This document shows, in pieces, positions 55,222 through 63,860 of a DNA stretch of 64,000 nt. The stretch comes from Curvibacter cyanobacteriorum. Its GTDB lineage: Bacteria; Pseudomonadota; Gammaproteobacteria; Burkholderiales; Burkholderiaceae_C. The DNA lies in contig NZ_JAQSIP010000001.1 of assembly GCF_028649475.1 (NCBI RefSeq), forward strand, positions 62,001 to 126,000, read 5' to 3'. A program made the translations under genes and the position numbers. The first letter of the stretch is position 1; each line of letters opens with the position of its first letter. The notes below the pieces were generated by a model. It was not told where the DNA came from. It did not search any database and was given only the letters and a program-made list of their open reading frames with translations.

Positions 55222-55845
55222 TCAATTACGTGGTGCTGTCATCATTCGTTCCACGTAACGCGCCACGGTATCTATTTCCAGGTTGATGCGATCACCCGAT
55301 TTGAGGTATTGGAGGGTCGTGTTTTCCACCGTGTGCGGAATCAGGTTGATGCTGATGTCGGTGCCCTGATCGGTATCCGTGACGCTGTTAACGGTCAGGC
55401 TGACCCCATTGATCGTGATCGAGCCCTTGTAGGCCAGGAAGCGGCCCAGCGTGCGCGGGGCGGTGACGCAGAGCGCCCAGCTTTCGCCGACCGGACCAAA
55501 CGAGGCCACGGTGCCCACGCCGTCGACATGCCCTGAAACAATGTGCCCGCCCAGGCGGTCGTTGGCACGCAGGGCCTTTTCCAAATTGACCGGGCCGGGC
55601 TGGCTGAGACCACTGGTCTTGTCCAGCGATTCGGCGGAGATGTCGATCGTGAATCGGCGCTGTTCCGACTGCAGGGTGGTGACGGTCATGCAGGCGCCAT
55701 TGAGCGCAATGCTGTCACCCAGGCCCACATCGTCCAGGTAGCCGGGTGGGGTTTCGATGGTCAGGCGCTTGCCGTGTTGCTGGCTTTCGCCAAGGTCGTT
55801 CAGGGCCACGATGTGGCCGATGCCAGTGATGATTCCAGTGAACAT
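55222..55845 (-). CDS. ribE: Riboflavin synthase, alpha chain
   Basis: 207-residue enzyme that dismutates two lumazines to riboflavin. It has the two tandem lumazine-binding domains: MFTGIITGIGHI...GLGDSIALNGACMTV in the first and LGGHIVSGHVDGVG...GSITINGVSLTVNSV in the second. ATG 55845 has AACGTCATG context with a weak ribosome site. It begins 30 bp after ribD and ends at the AT-rich region before the repeat-protein gene. Confidence 0.96.
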   Translation of the reverse strand: MFTGIITGIGHIVALNDLGESQQHGKRLTIETPPGYLDDVGLGDSIALNGACMTVTTLQSEQRRFTIDISAESLDKTSGLSQPGPVNLEKALRANDRLGGHIVSGHVDGVGTVASFGPVGESWALCVTAPRTLGRFLAYKGSITINGVSLTVNSVTDTDQGTDISINLIPHTVENTTLQYLKSGDRINLEIDTVARYVERMMTAPRN

Positions 55846-55875
55846 GACGTTTCCGGTCGGGGTTGAAAAAGCGGG

Positions 55876-57000
55876 TCAAGCCGTGCTTGAGTCGTTGGGG
55901 CTGGCGGGGGACGCCTCAGCGCGGCGAGCCAGCAGGCGCAGGTCCGGTCCCACCGCACGCATGTCGGTGAAGTGCAGCGCGGTGGTCTGCGACAGTGCGC
56001 TGCGCTCCGTCAAGGTGGCCAGCGGGCGCCCCGGGCCCAGCAGTTTGGGTGCGATGTAGAGCAGCCATTCGTCGATCAGATCGGCCTCCAACAGCGCGCC
56101 GTTGAGGGTGGGGCCCGCTTCGACGTGGAGTTCGTTGACCTCGCGCCGCGCCAACTCGGCCATCAAGGCCACCAGGTCGACCTGACCACCGGCGTCGGGC
56201 AGCACCAGCAGCTGCACCCCCAGGTCGAGCCAGGCTTGGTGCCGGCTGGGGTCTTGCACCGCGGTGGCGATCCACACCTCGCGACCTGGGCCCAGCAGCT
56301 TGGCCCTGGTGGGGGTGCGCAAGCGGCTGTCGACCACCACCAGATGGGGTTGCCGCGGTGTGGCCACATCGCGCACGTTGAGCTGCGGGTCATCTGCCAG
56401 CACGGTGCCGACGCCGGTCAGCACGGCGCAGGCACGGGCCCGCCAGGCCTGGCCGTCGGTGCGGGCCTCGGGCGACGTGATCCACTGGCTCACGCCATTG
56501 GGCAGGGCCGTGCGGCCGTCCAGGGAGCCCGCGATCTTGCTGCGCACCCAGGGCCGTTGGTGCCGCATGCGGGTGAAGAATCCGATGTTCAGGGCTTCCG
56601 CCTCGGCGGCGCCAGGGCCCACCTCCACCTCGATGCCGGCGGCCCTCAGGCGCTCAAACCCCTGCCCGCTGACGAGGGGGTTGGGGTCGCCCAGCGAAGC
56701 CACCACCTTGGCCACACCGGCGCGGATCAGCGCATCACAGCAGGGCCCGGTGCGCCCATGGTGTGAGCAGGGTTCCAGGGTCACATAGGCTGTCGCCCCC
56801 CGCGGGCTCAGCCCGCGGGCTTCGGCATCGCGCAGGGCCATGATCTCGGCATGGGGGCCGCCGCGCTGCTGGGTGTGACCCCGGCCAATGACGGTGCCGT
56901 CAGGGCTGACCAGGACCGCACCCACCGCCGGGTTTGGGGGGCAGATCAGCCGAGCCTGGTGGGCCAAGGCCAGGGCTTCTTGGAGGGCGTGTGGGGTCAT
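55876..57000 (-). CDS. ribD: Bifunctional riboflavin deaminase-reductase RibD
   Basis: 374 residues with an N-terminal pyrimidine deaminase and a C-terminal NADPH reductase. Deaminase zinc ligands are His50 with catalytic Glu52 (PHAEIMAL), Cys78 and Cys87 (EPCSHHGRTGPCC). The reductase starts about residue 150 (RPWVRSKIAGSLDGRTALPNG) and contains ELHVEAGPTLNGALL. It is the first riboflavin gene of the block and lies 110 bp from the divergent pilin operon start. Confidence 0.96.
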   Translation of the reverse strand: MTPHALQEALALAHQARLICPPNPAVGAVLVSPDGTVIGRGHTQQRGGPHAEIMALRDAEARGLSPRGATAYVTLEPCSHHGRTGPCCDALIRAGVAKVVASLGDPNPLVSGQGFERLRAAGIEVEVGPGAAEAEALNIGFFTRMRHQRPWVRSKIAGSLDGRTALPNGVSQWITSPEARTDGQAWRARACAVLTGVGTVLADDPQLNVRDVATPRQPHLVVVDSRLRTPTRAKLLGPGREVWIATAVQDPSRHQAWLDLGVQLLVLPDAGGQVDLVALMAELARREVNELHVEAGPTLNGALLEADLIDEWLLYIAPKLLGPGRPLATLTERSALSQTTALHFTDMRAVGPDLRLLARRAEASPASPNDSSTA

Positions 57001-57110
57001 GGGTCAGAAAAACAGACGAGAGGCGACGGGAGCGGGCCGTTGGTCCACGCGGGTGGGCCACCGCGCGGTTGCCGGGCGCCAAGGCCGCATGCCACGCTAA
57101 GTTTCAGGGC

Positions 57111-57686
57111 ATGGCCTCGCTCAAATTCTTGCCGCGGAGTTTACGCCTTGGGCAAACCGTTTGCCCGTCGCGGGGATTGACCTTGCCAGAGTTGTTGCTG
57201 ACCCTGGTGTTGCTGGCGGTCCTGTCCATGGCGGCCTGGCCCAGCGTGCGCGACTGGGTGGCCCGCCAGCGGGTTGAAGCCGCCGCGCAGCAGATGGTGG
57301 CGGCCCTGCAACGGGCCCGCATCGAGGGGCTTCGGCGCGACGGTGGGGTGGTGCTGGCCCGCCTGACCCCGCCCGACTGTGCCAGCATGGCGCTGTCCGA
57401 CTGGTCTTGCGGCTGGGTCTTGTTTGTCGATGACGATGGGGACCGCCGTTGGAGCCCGGGTGAACTGGCGCTGCAGCATTTCCCCCTGCAAGACCAAACC
57501 CAGGTGCGACGCTCGGTCAACGCCGGCAGTGTCAGCGTGAACCGATGGGGGCAGTGGGTGGGCCTGGTGTTCAGCTTCACTTTTGTCCCGCCCTCGGGGG
57601 ACTTGGCTTCGTCCATCCAGCTGTGTGGCTCCAGTGGGGGCCGCTTGCGCAAAATCACCGGTGCCACCCGATGCGATGCCGCTTGA
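57111..57686 (+). CDS. fimT: FimT/GspH-type minor pilin
   Basis: 191-residue type IV pilin-like protein, first gene of the minor pilin operon. After a 22-residue leader, the prepilin peptidase site is RG|LTLPELLLTLVLLAVLS, with Glu at +5 of the mature N-terminus, followed by a typical hydrophobic helix. The C-terminal domain has three or four Cys that could form disulfides. ATG 57111 (MASLKFLPRS) is used; the longer frame has no leader features. FimT/GspH-type minor pilins can bind DNA or prime pilus assembly; which applies is unknown. Confidence 0.9.
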   Translation: MASLKFLPRSLRLGQTVCPSRGLTLPELLLTLVLLAVLSMAAWPSVRDWVARQRVEAAAQQMVAALQRARIEGLRRDGGVVLARLTPPDCASMALSDWSCGWVLFVDDDGDRRWSPGELALQHFPLQDQTQVRRSVNAGSVSVNRWGQWVGLVFSFTFVPPSGDLASSIQLCGSSGGRLRKITGATRCDAA

Positions 57687-58309
57687 CCCCCTGGGCCGTG
57701 CGGCCCCATGCGAGCGCCGTCGAGTGCACCGCACCGGCGGCGCCACCGGCCAGCGCCCTGCTGGCCTACCGCGCCGGGCCCATGCCGCCGACCGGTCCAT
57801 GCGGCCGTGGCGGCCTGCTGATCGAGGTTTTGCTCGCGTGCGCTGCGCTGGCATTTGCCTCCCAAGCCCTGCTGCTCACCCAGCTGCGCAGCTTGCTTCA
57901 CCAACACGGCGCGGCCAGCCGCTGGCAGGCACAAGTGCTGGCCACCGACTGGTTGGAGCGTCTGTCACTGCACGCCAGCACCGTGCCCGCGCAGGGCGGT
58001 GTCGCGTCGGGCTGGACCCCGGTGGAGGCACCGCAGGCTTGCGACGCACAGGGTTGTGACCCAGCCAGCTTGCTGCGTTGGCAGCAAGCCGACTGGCAGC
58101 AATGGTCCCATGGGCAGCTGCCGCAGGGGGGCGCAGGGCTCTGGCTGGGAGACTCGCCCTCGGTGGCCCTGGGCGTGGCGCTGCACTGGCAAGACCGGGC
58201 CGCCGACGCCACAGCGCGGGCTGCGCTGAACCCGGCCGCGCTGGCGGCTGGGGCCGTGATGGCGTGTCCCGAGGCGCAGTTGTGCGCTTTGCATTGGCGG
58301 GCCCCATGA
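57671..58309 (+). CDS. pilV: PilV-type minor pilin
   Basis: 212 residues. An atypical prepilin site, CGRG|GLLIEVLLACAALAFA (cleavage after Gly47, Glu52 at +5), follows an unusually long, Pro/Ala-rich leader. The C-terminal part has paired cysteines (QACDAQGCD, ACPEAQLCALHW). The start ATG at 57671 overlaps the fimT stop by 16 bp; an internal ATG at 57782 (MPPTGPCGRGG) would give a shorter, more usual leader. Position second in fimT-pilV-pilW-pilX-pilY1-pilE supports the call more than sequence similarity does. Confidence 0.82.
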   Translation: MRCRLTPWAVRPHASAVECTAPAAPPASALLAYRAGPMPPTGPCGRGGLLIEVLLACAALAFASQALLLTQLRSLLHQHGAASRWQAQVLATDWLERLSLHASTVPAQGGVASGWTPVEAPQACDAQGCDPASLLRWQQADWQQWSHGQLPQGGAGLWLGDSPSVALGVALHWQDRAADATARAALNPAALAAGAVMACPEAQLCALHWRAP

Positions 58310-59376
58310 GGCGCTGCTCCCGAGGGTTGGGCCCACCCCGACCGCCCAATCCCAACCACAGCGCCAGGCGTCCGGTGGCGTCCGGCCCCGTGCCATCGGG
58401 CCGCAGGCCCATGCCCCCAGGGCCTGCCCGGGCGAGCCTCCGGCCGAATCATCGGGTGCGCCCACGGTGGCGTGGGCTGGCGCGCGGCAGGGCGGTGGGG
58501 CGGGGGGCGCTCTGGCGAGCGCCGCCGCGCCCTCGGCCGGCGACTGGGGCCGCGCGGGGGCTGCGCCCCTTGTCCTCGGGGCTGTCCCTGGTGGAGTTGC
58601 TGATCGGCCTGGTGCTCAGTGCGGTGGTGGTGCTCGCGGCCATGGCCTTGTGGTCCAGCACCCGCCGCAGCACGGACACCCTGGTCGGCATCACCACCCT
58701 GCAAGGTCAGGCGCACCAGGCCTTGGGGGTCATGACCCAGCAGCTGCAACAGGCCGGTGCCGTTGAACTGCGCGCCTCGCCGGAGGGCGCATCCCCCGCG
58801 CTGCAGTCGGTGGTCTTGAGCGAGGCCTGGGAGGGGTTGGACGTGCAGGGGGACGGACTGCGGGATGGCGTGGCTGTCTGGGGCGAGGAGGGCGGCCGCC
58901 GACCAGACAGCTTCACGGTCAGCCAGGAGCACCGCTCCGCCGGTACCACCCCGGACTGCCTGGGCGCGGCCACGGTCGCCGGGCTGGGCCGCGTCGACAG
59001 CCGCTTCTGGGTCAGTGCGGGGGTCTTGCGTTGCCAAGGTTCGGGCAATGCCTCTGGCCAGCCCTTGAGCAACCAGGTCGAGGATTTCCAAGTCCAGTAT
59101 TGGGCCCGCGAGGGCCGTGGTGCGGCCCAGCGGCATCAATTGCTGCGTGCCGACCAACTGCAGGGGCGCTGGTCGCAGGTGGTGGCGGTGGTTTTGTGCC
59201 TGCAGTTGGTTTCTGATGCGCGGGCCAGCGACGCTGCCCTGGCTTGGTCTGGGGCGGCGCTGGACGCGACAGCTGGTCCCCGCGATTGCCAAGGTGTGGC
59301 TTGGCCGCGCGATGGGCGCCTGCGGGTGACCCAGCGCCGCACGGTGTTCCTGCACGGCTTGGGGCGGTTGCTGTGA
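58306..59376 (+). CDS. pilW: PilW-type minor pilin with a long N-terminal leader
   Basis: 356 residues from ATG 58306, which overlaps the pilV stop (ATGA). The prepilin site is SSG|LSLVELLIGLVLSAVVV at residue 92, with Glu at +5. A leader of 92 Arg/Pro-rich residues is far beyond the normal 5-25, so the real start may be GTG 58495 or a nearby TTG. The mature protein has PilW-like features including Cys pairs (TTPDCLGA, LRCQGSG) and a C-terminal VVLCLQLVSD strand. It precedes pilX. Confidence 0.87.
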   Translation: MRRCSRGLGPPRPPNPNHSARRPVASGPVPSGRRPMPPGPARASLRPNHRVRPRWRGLARGRAVGRGALWRAPPRPRPATGAARGLRPLSSGLSLVELLIGLVLSAVVVLAAMALWSSTRRSTDTLVGITTLQGQAHQALGVMTQQLQQAGAVELRASPEGASPALQSVVLSEAWEGLDVQGDGLRDGVAVWGEEGGRRPDSFTVSQEHRSAGTTPDCLGAATVAGLGRVDSRFWVSAGVLRCQGSGNASGQPLSNQVEDFQVQYWAREGRGAAQRHQLLRADQLQGRWSQVVAVVLCLQLVSDARASDAALAWSGAALDATAGPRDCQGVAWPRDGRLRVTQRRTVFLHGLGRLL

Positions 59377-60134
59377 GCCGGGCTCGGCGGGCGCTGGTCC
59401 GAGGTGGCATCACGCTGATGGTGGTGTTGGTGATGGTGCTGTTGTGTTCGTTGCTCGCTTGGATTGCGGCGGGGCATGCCGGGCTCAGCGAGGCCTTGGT
59501 GGGGCACGAGGTGGACGACGCCCTGGCCGTGGCGGCGGCGCAGGCTTTGCTGCGCGATGCCGAGCGCGACGTGCTGGGCCTGCGAACGGACGGCTCGCCT
59601 TGCCAAACCCCAGCCGGGGTGGCGTCCTGCCGCGACCCTGCGGCAGGGCCGGCGTTCCCGGTCGATGGCGCGGCCTTTGCGCTCTTGGTGTCCCGCTTGC
59701 TGGCGCGCAACCCGCCGTGTGAGCAGGGCATTTGCCTGGGCCTGGGCGACCGGGTCGCCGGTGATGCCGCCAGCTTCTGGCGACAGCCCGCCTTGCTCCA
59801 GGCCTGGGTGCAGGCGGGCGGTGGCGTGCCCTATGGGCGTTACACCGGCGCGCAGTCACGGCCGTCGGCGGCCCACGCGTTCGGCGCCGCCGATGATCTG
59901 TTGCAGATCACCCCACAGCGCGGCGCTTGGTACTGGGTCGAAGTGTTGCCCTACCAGGTGGGACAGGTGGCGCTTCAGGCCAGCAACGCTGCGGCTGCGG
60001 CGCGGGCGCCGCTGACCCCCTTGCCCGCCCACCCCTATGTGTACCGGGTCACCGCGGTGGTGCAGGGGCGGTTTCCACCAGCCCTGGTGGTGTTGCAGAC
60101 GGTGCTGGTGCGCCAGGCCTTGGGGGGCGTGTGA
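59373..60134 (+). CDS. pilX: PilX-type minor pilin
   Basis: 253 residues starting at GTG 59373, which overlaps the pilW stop (GTGA). A short basic leader (SRARRALVRGG) precedes a hydrophobic helix, ITLMVVLVMVLLCSLLAWIA, as in the PilX N-terminal domain; a Glu at +5 is absent, as is common for PilX/GspK-like minor pilins. It should form part of the pilus tip complex with PilV, PilW and PilY1. pilY1 starts 46 bp downstream. Confidence 0.85.
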   Translation: MSRARRALVRGGITLMVVLVMVLLCSLLAWIAAGHAGLSEALVGHEVDDALAVAAAQALLRDAERDVLGLRTDGSPCQTPAGVASCRDPAAGPAFPVDGAAFALLVSRLLARNPPCEQGICLGLGDRVAGDAASFWRQPALLQAWVQAGGGVPYGRYTGAQSRPSAAHAFGAADDLLQITPQRGAWYWVEVLPYQVGQVALQASNAAAAARAPLTPLPAHPYVYRVTAVVQGRFPPALVVLQTVLVRQALGGV

Positions 60135-60180
60135 GTGCCTGCGCCGTGGCCCCAGGCGGTCCTCTGGCAGGGGGGCGCTC

Positions 60181-63100
60181 ATGACACGCCGGCCTGGCCT
60201 CGACCCGGCTGGACCCAGGGTCTCGCGGGCTGGGCGTGGCTGGTGCCCCGGCCTCGCCGGGCTGGTGTTGGTGGGCCTGGGGCCCCTGGCGGGGGCTGCA
60301 CCCTGGGTCTGGCCGGAGCGGCCCTGGGGCAGCTTTCGCGGCGTGGTGCCCAACCTCATCGTCTCGGTGGCCGACGGGCAGGACCTGAGCCCCGCCGACC
60401 TGCAAACCTGGCAGACCGGGTTGGTCTCAGCCCTGGCGGCGGTGCCGGACGGGCGTCTGCACCTGGCTTTTCAGGCCTTGAGTGGCTGCCGCAGGGCGAC
60501 CGCATCCGCTGGGACCGCGGCCTCCTGTCCCCCACTGACGTTGCGGCCGTTGGGCCCTGGCAGTCGCCAGGCATGGCGTGAGGGGTTGCAGGCCTTGCAG
60601 GCGGGACCGTCGCTGTCGGCCCACGACCTGATGGTGGCCGTGGCACGGCTGTTGGGCCGCCAGGGCCCGGAAGGGCCTTACGCGGCCCAGCCCGGGACCC
60701 AAGAGGCCCCGGCGGTTGCGTGCCGGCGATCGACCCACCTGCTGATCAGCGCCGACGCCTGGAACGGTCTGGCGTCCGCTGAGCCGGGCCTGGAACCGCA
60801 GGCCTCGGAGGACGGCCAGCGCCGCGCTTTGCCCGATGGCCAGTGGTTTGATCCCTATGGCGCCACAGCAACCCAGACCCGCGTGTACCGCGACGCCTTC
60901 GCCCATGCGCGCAGCGCCGACGCCGGGCCCGGCCAGGGCACCCTGGCCGACCTGGCGTTCCAGCTCTGGGCCGACGATGCCCAGCTGGATTTGCCTGACC
61001 TGGTGCGCCCCCTCTGGCATGAGCCCACGGTCGGCCCCGCGGGCCTCACGCCGTACTGGAATCCACGCAATGACCCCGCGGTGTGGCAGCACGCGATCAC
61101 CCATGGCCTGGTGTCCGGCACCACCGCGCGCTGGCCCAACGCCGCTTGGCCCGACGCACCCCGGCCTGCCTGGCTTGGGCACGACCGGGCGGGCGATTTC
61201 ATCGCCCTGACCGCGGGCACGGTGGGCTGGTGCTCGCCGTTGTCCAGGCCTTCGGGCGCCGATGGGCCCACGCCGCCCCAGCGCTGTGGCACGCTGGCCG
61301 ATGCGCGCGCGCAGGACCTGTGGCACATGGCCCTCAATGGCCGTGGCCGCCTGGTGGCGGCGACTGCCCCCTGGGCCTGGCAACAAGGGCTGGACAGCCT
61401 GTTGGCCCAGGTGATCCAGGACGCCATGTTGCCGCCGGAACCACAGCAGCTGACGACCCAGCGGCTGGCCGACGCGCAGGGCGAAGTTCAAGCGGGTTTT
61501 GAGGCGCAGTCCTGGCGCGGCACGCTGACGGCCGGGGCTTGGCAGGGCGCGGTGGGGACTGCGCTGAGCCCAAGCTGGGACGCCGCCACCCAGCTGGAGG
61601 CCCTGGCCCCCGAGCAGCGCACGCTCTGGAGCCACGACGGCCAACAAGGCATTCGCTTCGAGTGGGCCGCGCTGGCGCCAGCCCAGCAAGCCGCGTTGGC
61701 AGGCGTGACGGCGTCCGAGCCGCTGTTGCCGGCCCAAGCGGCCGTCGGGCAATCGGTGTGGCGACATGCGATTGGCGATCGGCAGCAGGAAATGCGATGG
61801 GGCGGCCCCTGGCGCAACCGCCGCGGGGTGCTGGGCGCGGTCCACCACGCGGCGCCCTGGCGACTTCGCCCGCCCGACCCCAGCTTGCCCTGGCCGGGCC
61901 ATGCCGAGTTTGCCGACCGGCTGAGTCAGCGACCGGGACTGGTCTTTGTGGCCGCCAACGGGGGGGCTCTGCATGCCTTTGATGCCGCCTCGGGCCGCGA
62001 GCGGATGGCCTACTTTCCGCGGGGGACGCTGGCCGCCTTGCGCACTTTGGCGGATCCCGCCGGAGCCCGCCCCTACACCGTGGATGGCCCGCCTTGGGGC
62101 GGCGACTTCTGGGATGGCCAGGTCTGGCGCACGGCCCTGGTCGGGGGCCTGGGGCGCGGTGGGCGCGGGTATTTTGTGCTCGACGTCACCGACCCCACCG
62201 ACTGGGTGAATCCCCAGCATCGCCCAGGGGTCTGGCTGGACGCCACCGACGACCCAGACCCTGATCTGGGGCAGCAGTGGTTGGCCCCGGCCCCGCACCC
62301 GTCGCAGCCCGATCGGGCGGTTCAGATCACCCAGCTCAATGACGGGCGCTGGGCGGTGGTGCTGGGCAACGGCCTCAACAGCGCCTCTGAACAGGCGGTG
62401 TTGCTGGTCCAGTACCTCGATGGGGCGCGCGAGCGGCTCAAGCTGCCCACCGACGGGTTGGGCGGCCAGGGCAACGGTCTGTCCAGCCCGCAGCTGATCG
62501 ACCTGGACGGGGATGGCCGTGCCGACGTCGCTTACGCGGGCGACCTGCTGGGGCAGATGTGGAAGTTCGACCTCAGTGCCACGCAGGCCACGCGCTGGCA
62601 GGTCGCCTGGGAGGGGCGCCCCCTCTTGGTGGCACGCGACGCCGAAGGCCAGCCCCAGCCCATCACTGTGGCACCGATGTGGACCCCCCACCCGCTGGGC
62701 GGCCTGATGTTGAGCTGGGGCACCGGCCGGGCCCTGACCGAGGCCGATTTGCTGGGCACCGCCACCCAGAGCCTGTACTCGGTGTGGGACAACACGCCCA
62801 TCGTGGCGACCCGCCCCGGTGTCCGGTGGGGGGCGAGCCAGCCGCTGCCCACGCGCTGGCGCCAGGCGCCGACGCCCGTCCTGGTGGCGCAGCAGCTGGG
62901 CGCTGCCGAAGCGGTGGGGGCCGCCACGCTGTACCGGTCGAGCCGCCACCCCGTGGTCTACGGCAGCCCCTCCGTTGTGCGCGGCTGGTTCATGGACTTG
63001 CCGGCGGGCCAGCGGGTGCTCGAGCCCGGCCGTGCGCTGCAACGCCTGTTCTGGGCCCACACCGAGGTGCCGGCCCAGCCGGTGGCCGGGCGCGGGCCCT

Positions 63101-63396
63101 GCGATGAGGCTTGGTGGCCCGCCCAAGGCCGCGACTACGTGTTGGACGTCTTCAATGGCACCGCAGCGGCCGAGGGCAGCTTCGCGCTGATCGATGGGCA
63201 GGGGCAGCCGCAGTGGGCCGCCAGCGCCGGCTTCAGCGCTTGGCGGACGGAGGCCGGCCCACGTGCCTGGCGGCCACAGGGCCTGGGCGAATGGCAAGGC
63301 CGCAGTACCCAGACCGCGGAGGGCCCGCCGGTGACGTGGCGGGTGCGGGGCACAGGCTCGCCCTCGGCCCGGCTGGGCTGGCGGCGGCTGCGATGA
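60181..63396 (+). CDS. pilY1: PilY1/PilC-type pilus tip adhesin
   Basis: 1,071-residue secreted protein. A signal-like hydrophobic stretch (about residues 24-40) is followed by a von Willebrand-like N-terminal domain and a C-terminal beta-propeller. The propeller carries the hallmark calcium loop DLDGDGRAD (774-782) in LIDLDGDGRADVAYAGDLLG followed by QMWKFDLS, plus FVAANGGALHAFDAASGRE. Calcium binding there controls pilus extension and retraction in known PilY1. At the place of the usual metal-ion-dependent adhesion site (DxSxS) this protein reads PNLIVSVADGQDLS (57-70), lacking the serines. ATG 60181. Confidence 0.92.
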   Translation: MTRRPGLDPAGPRVSRAGRGWCPGLAGLVLVGLGPLAGAAPWVWPERPWGSFRGVVPNLIVSVADGQDLSPADLQTWQTGLVSALAAVPDGRLHLAFQALSGCRRATASAGTAASCPPLTLRPLGPGSRQAWREGLQALQAGPSLSAHDLMVAVARLLGRQGPEGPYAAQPGTQEAPAVACRRSTHLLISADAWNGLASAEPGLEPQASEDGQRRALPDGQWFDPYGATATQTRVYRDAFAHARSADAGPGQGTLADLAFQLWADDAQLDLPDLVRPLWHEPTVGPAGLTPYWNPRNDPAVWQHAITHGLVSGTTARWPNAAWPDAPRPAWLGHDRAGDFIALTAGTVGWCSPLSRPSGADGPTPPQRCGTLADARAQDLWHMALNGRGRLVAATAPWAWQQGLDSLLAQVIQDAMLPPEPQQLTTQRLADAQGEVQAGFEAQSWRGTLTAGAWQGAVGTALSPSWDAATQLEALAPEQRTLWSHDGQQGIRFEWAALAPAQQAALAGVTASEPLLPAQAAVGQSVWRHAIGDRQQEMRWGGPWRNRRGVLGAVHHAAPWRLRPPDPSLPWPGHAEFADRLSQRPGLVFVAANGGALHAFDAASGRERMAYFPRGTLAALRTLADPAGARPYTVDGPPWGGDFWDGQVWRTALVGGLGRGGRGYFVLDVTDPTDWVNPQHRPGVWLDATDDPDPDLGQQWLAPAPHPSQPDRAVQITQLNDGRWAVVLGNGLNSASEQAVLLVQYLDGARERLKLPTDGLGGQGNGLSSPQLIDLDGDGRADVAYAGDLLGQMWKFDLSATQATRWQVAWEGRPLLVARDAEGQPQPITVAPMWTPHPLGGLMLSWGTGRALTEADLLGTATQSLYSVWDNTPIVATRPGVRWGASQPLPTRWRQAPTPVLVAQQLGAAEAVGAATLYRSSRHPVVYGSPSVVRGWFMDLPAGQRVLEPGRALQRLFWAHTEVPAQPVAGRGPCDEAWWPAQGRDYVLDVFNGTAAAEGSFALIDGQGQPQWAASAGFSAWRTEAGPRAWRPQGLGEWQGRSTQTAEGPPVTWRVRGTGSPSARLGWRRLR

Positions 63397-63827
63397 CGTC
63401 GACACCGGTTCGCCCAAGCGCCCTGGGCCTGACCTTGATCGAGGTCCTGATCACCTTGGCCCTGGTGGCGCTGCTGTGGGGGCTGGCCTGGCCGGCTTAC
63501 CAGGCCCAGATGCAGCGGGCGCGGCGCACCGAGGCCCGTCAGGCCCTGGTGTCGGGGGCCTTGTGGTTGGGCCGCATGGCCACCGTGCAAGGTCGCTACC
63601 CCGCGGCACCCGACTGGCCTGTGCACCTGCAACTCAGCGCGACGGGTTTGTACCGCCTGCGCTACGCACCCAGTGAGGACCGCAGTGCCTACACCCTCAG
63701 TGCCACGCCCGAGCCGGGGCCCCAGCAATCGGACCCCTGCGGGACCTGGGTGCTGGACCAGGCTGGTGAGCGCCGCTTGGCCGACGGGGCCAGCCCTGCC
63801 CTGATCCGGGCCTGCTGGGGCCGCTGA
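63393..63827 (+). CDS. pilE: PilE-type type IV pilin
   Basis: 144 residues. The prepilin site is SALG|LTLIEVLITLALVALLW (cleavage after Gly12, Glu17 at +5), followed by the hydrophobic helix and a small C-terminal domain with a Cys pair (SDPCGTW...IRACWGR) that would form the pilin disulfide loop. It overlaps the pilY1 stop (ATGA) and closes the operon. It could be the minor pilin PilE of the tip complex rather than the major pilin. Confidence 0.9.
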   Translation: MTSTPVRPSALGLTLIEVLITLALVALLWGLAWPAYQAQMQRARRTEARQALVSGALWLGRMATVQGRYPAAPDWPVHLQLSATGLYRLRYAPSEDRSAYTLSATPEPGPQQSDPCGTWVLDQAGERRLADGASPALIRACWGR

Positions 63828-63837
63828 CCCCACGCGG

Positions 63838-63860
63838 CCAGCGCTCGCTCAGGGCGCTGG
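63838..63860 (+). terminator. Hairpin after the minor pilin operon
   Basis: CCAGCGC pairs with GCGCTGG around a 9-base loop, 10 bases past the pilE stop. There is no T-tract. It may end the pilin operon with help from Rho. The remaining 140 bp to the window edge contain no recognisable gene. Confidence 0.4.
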
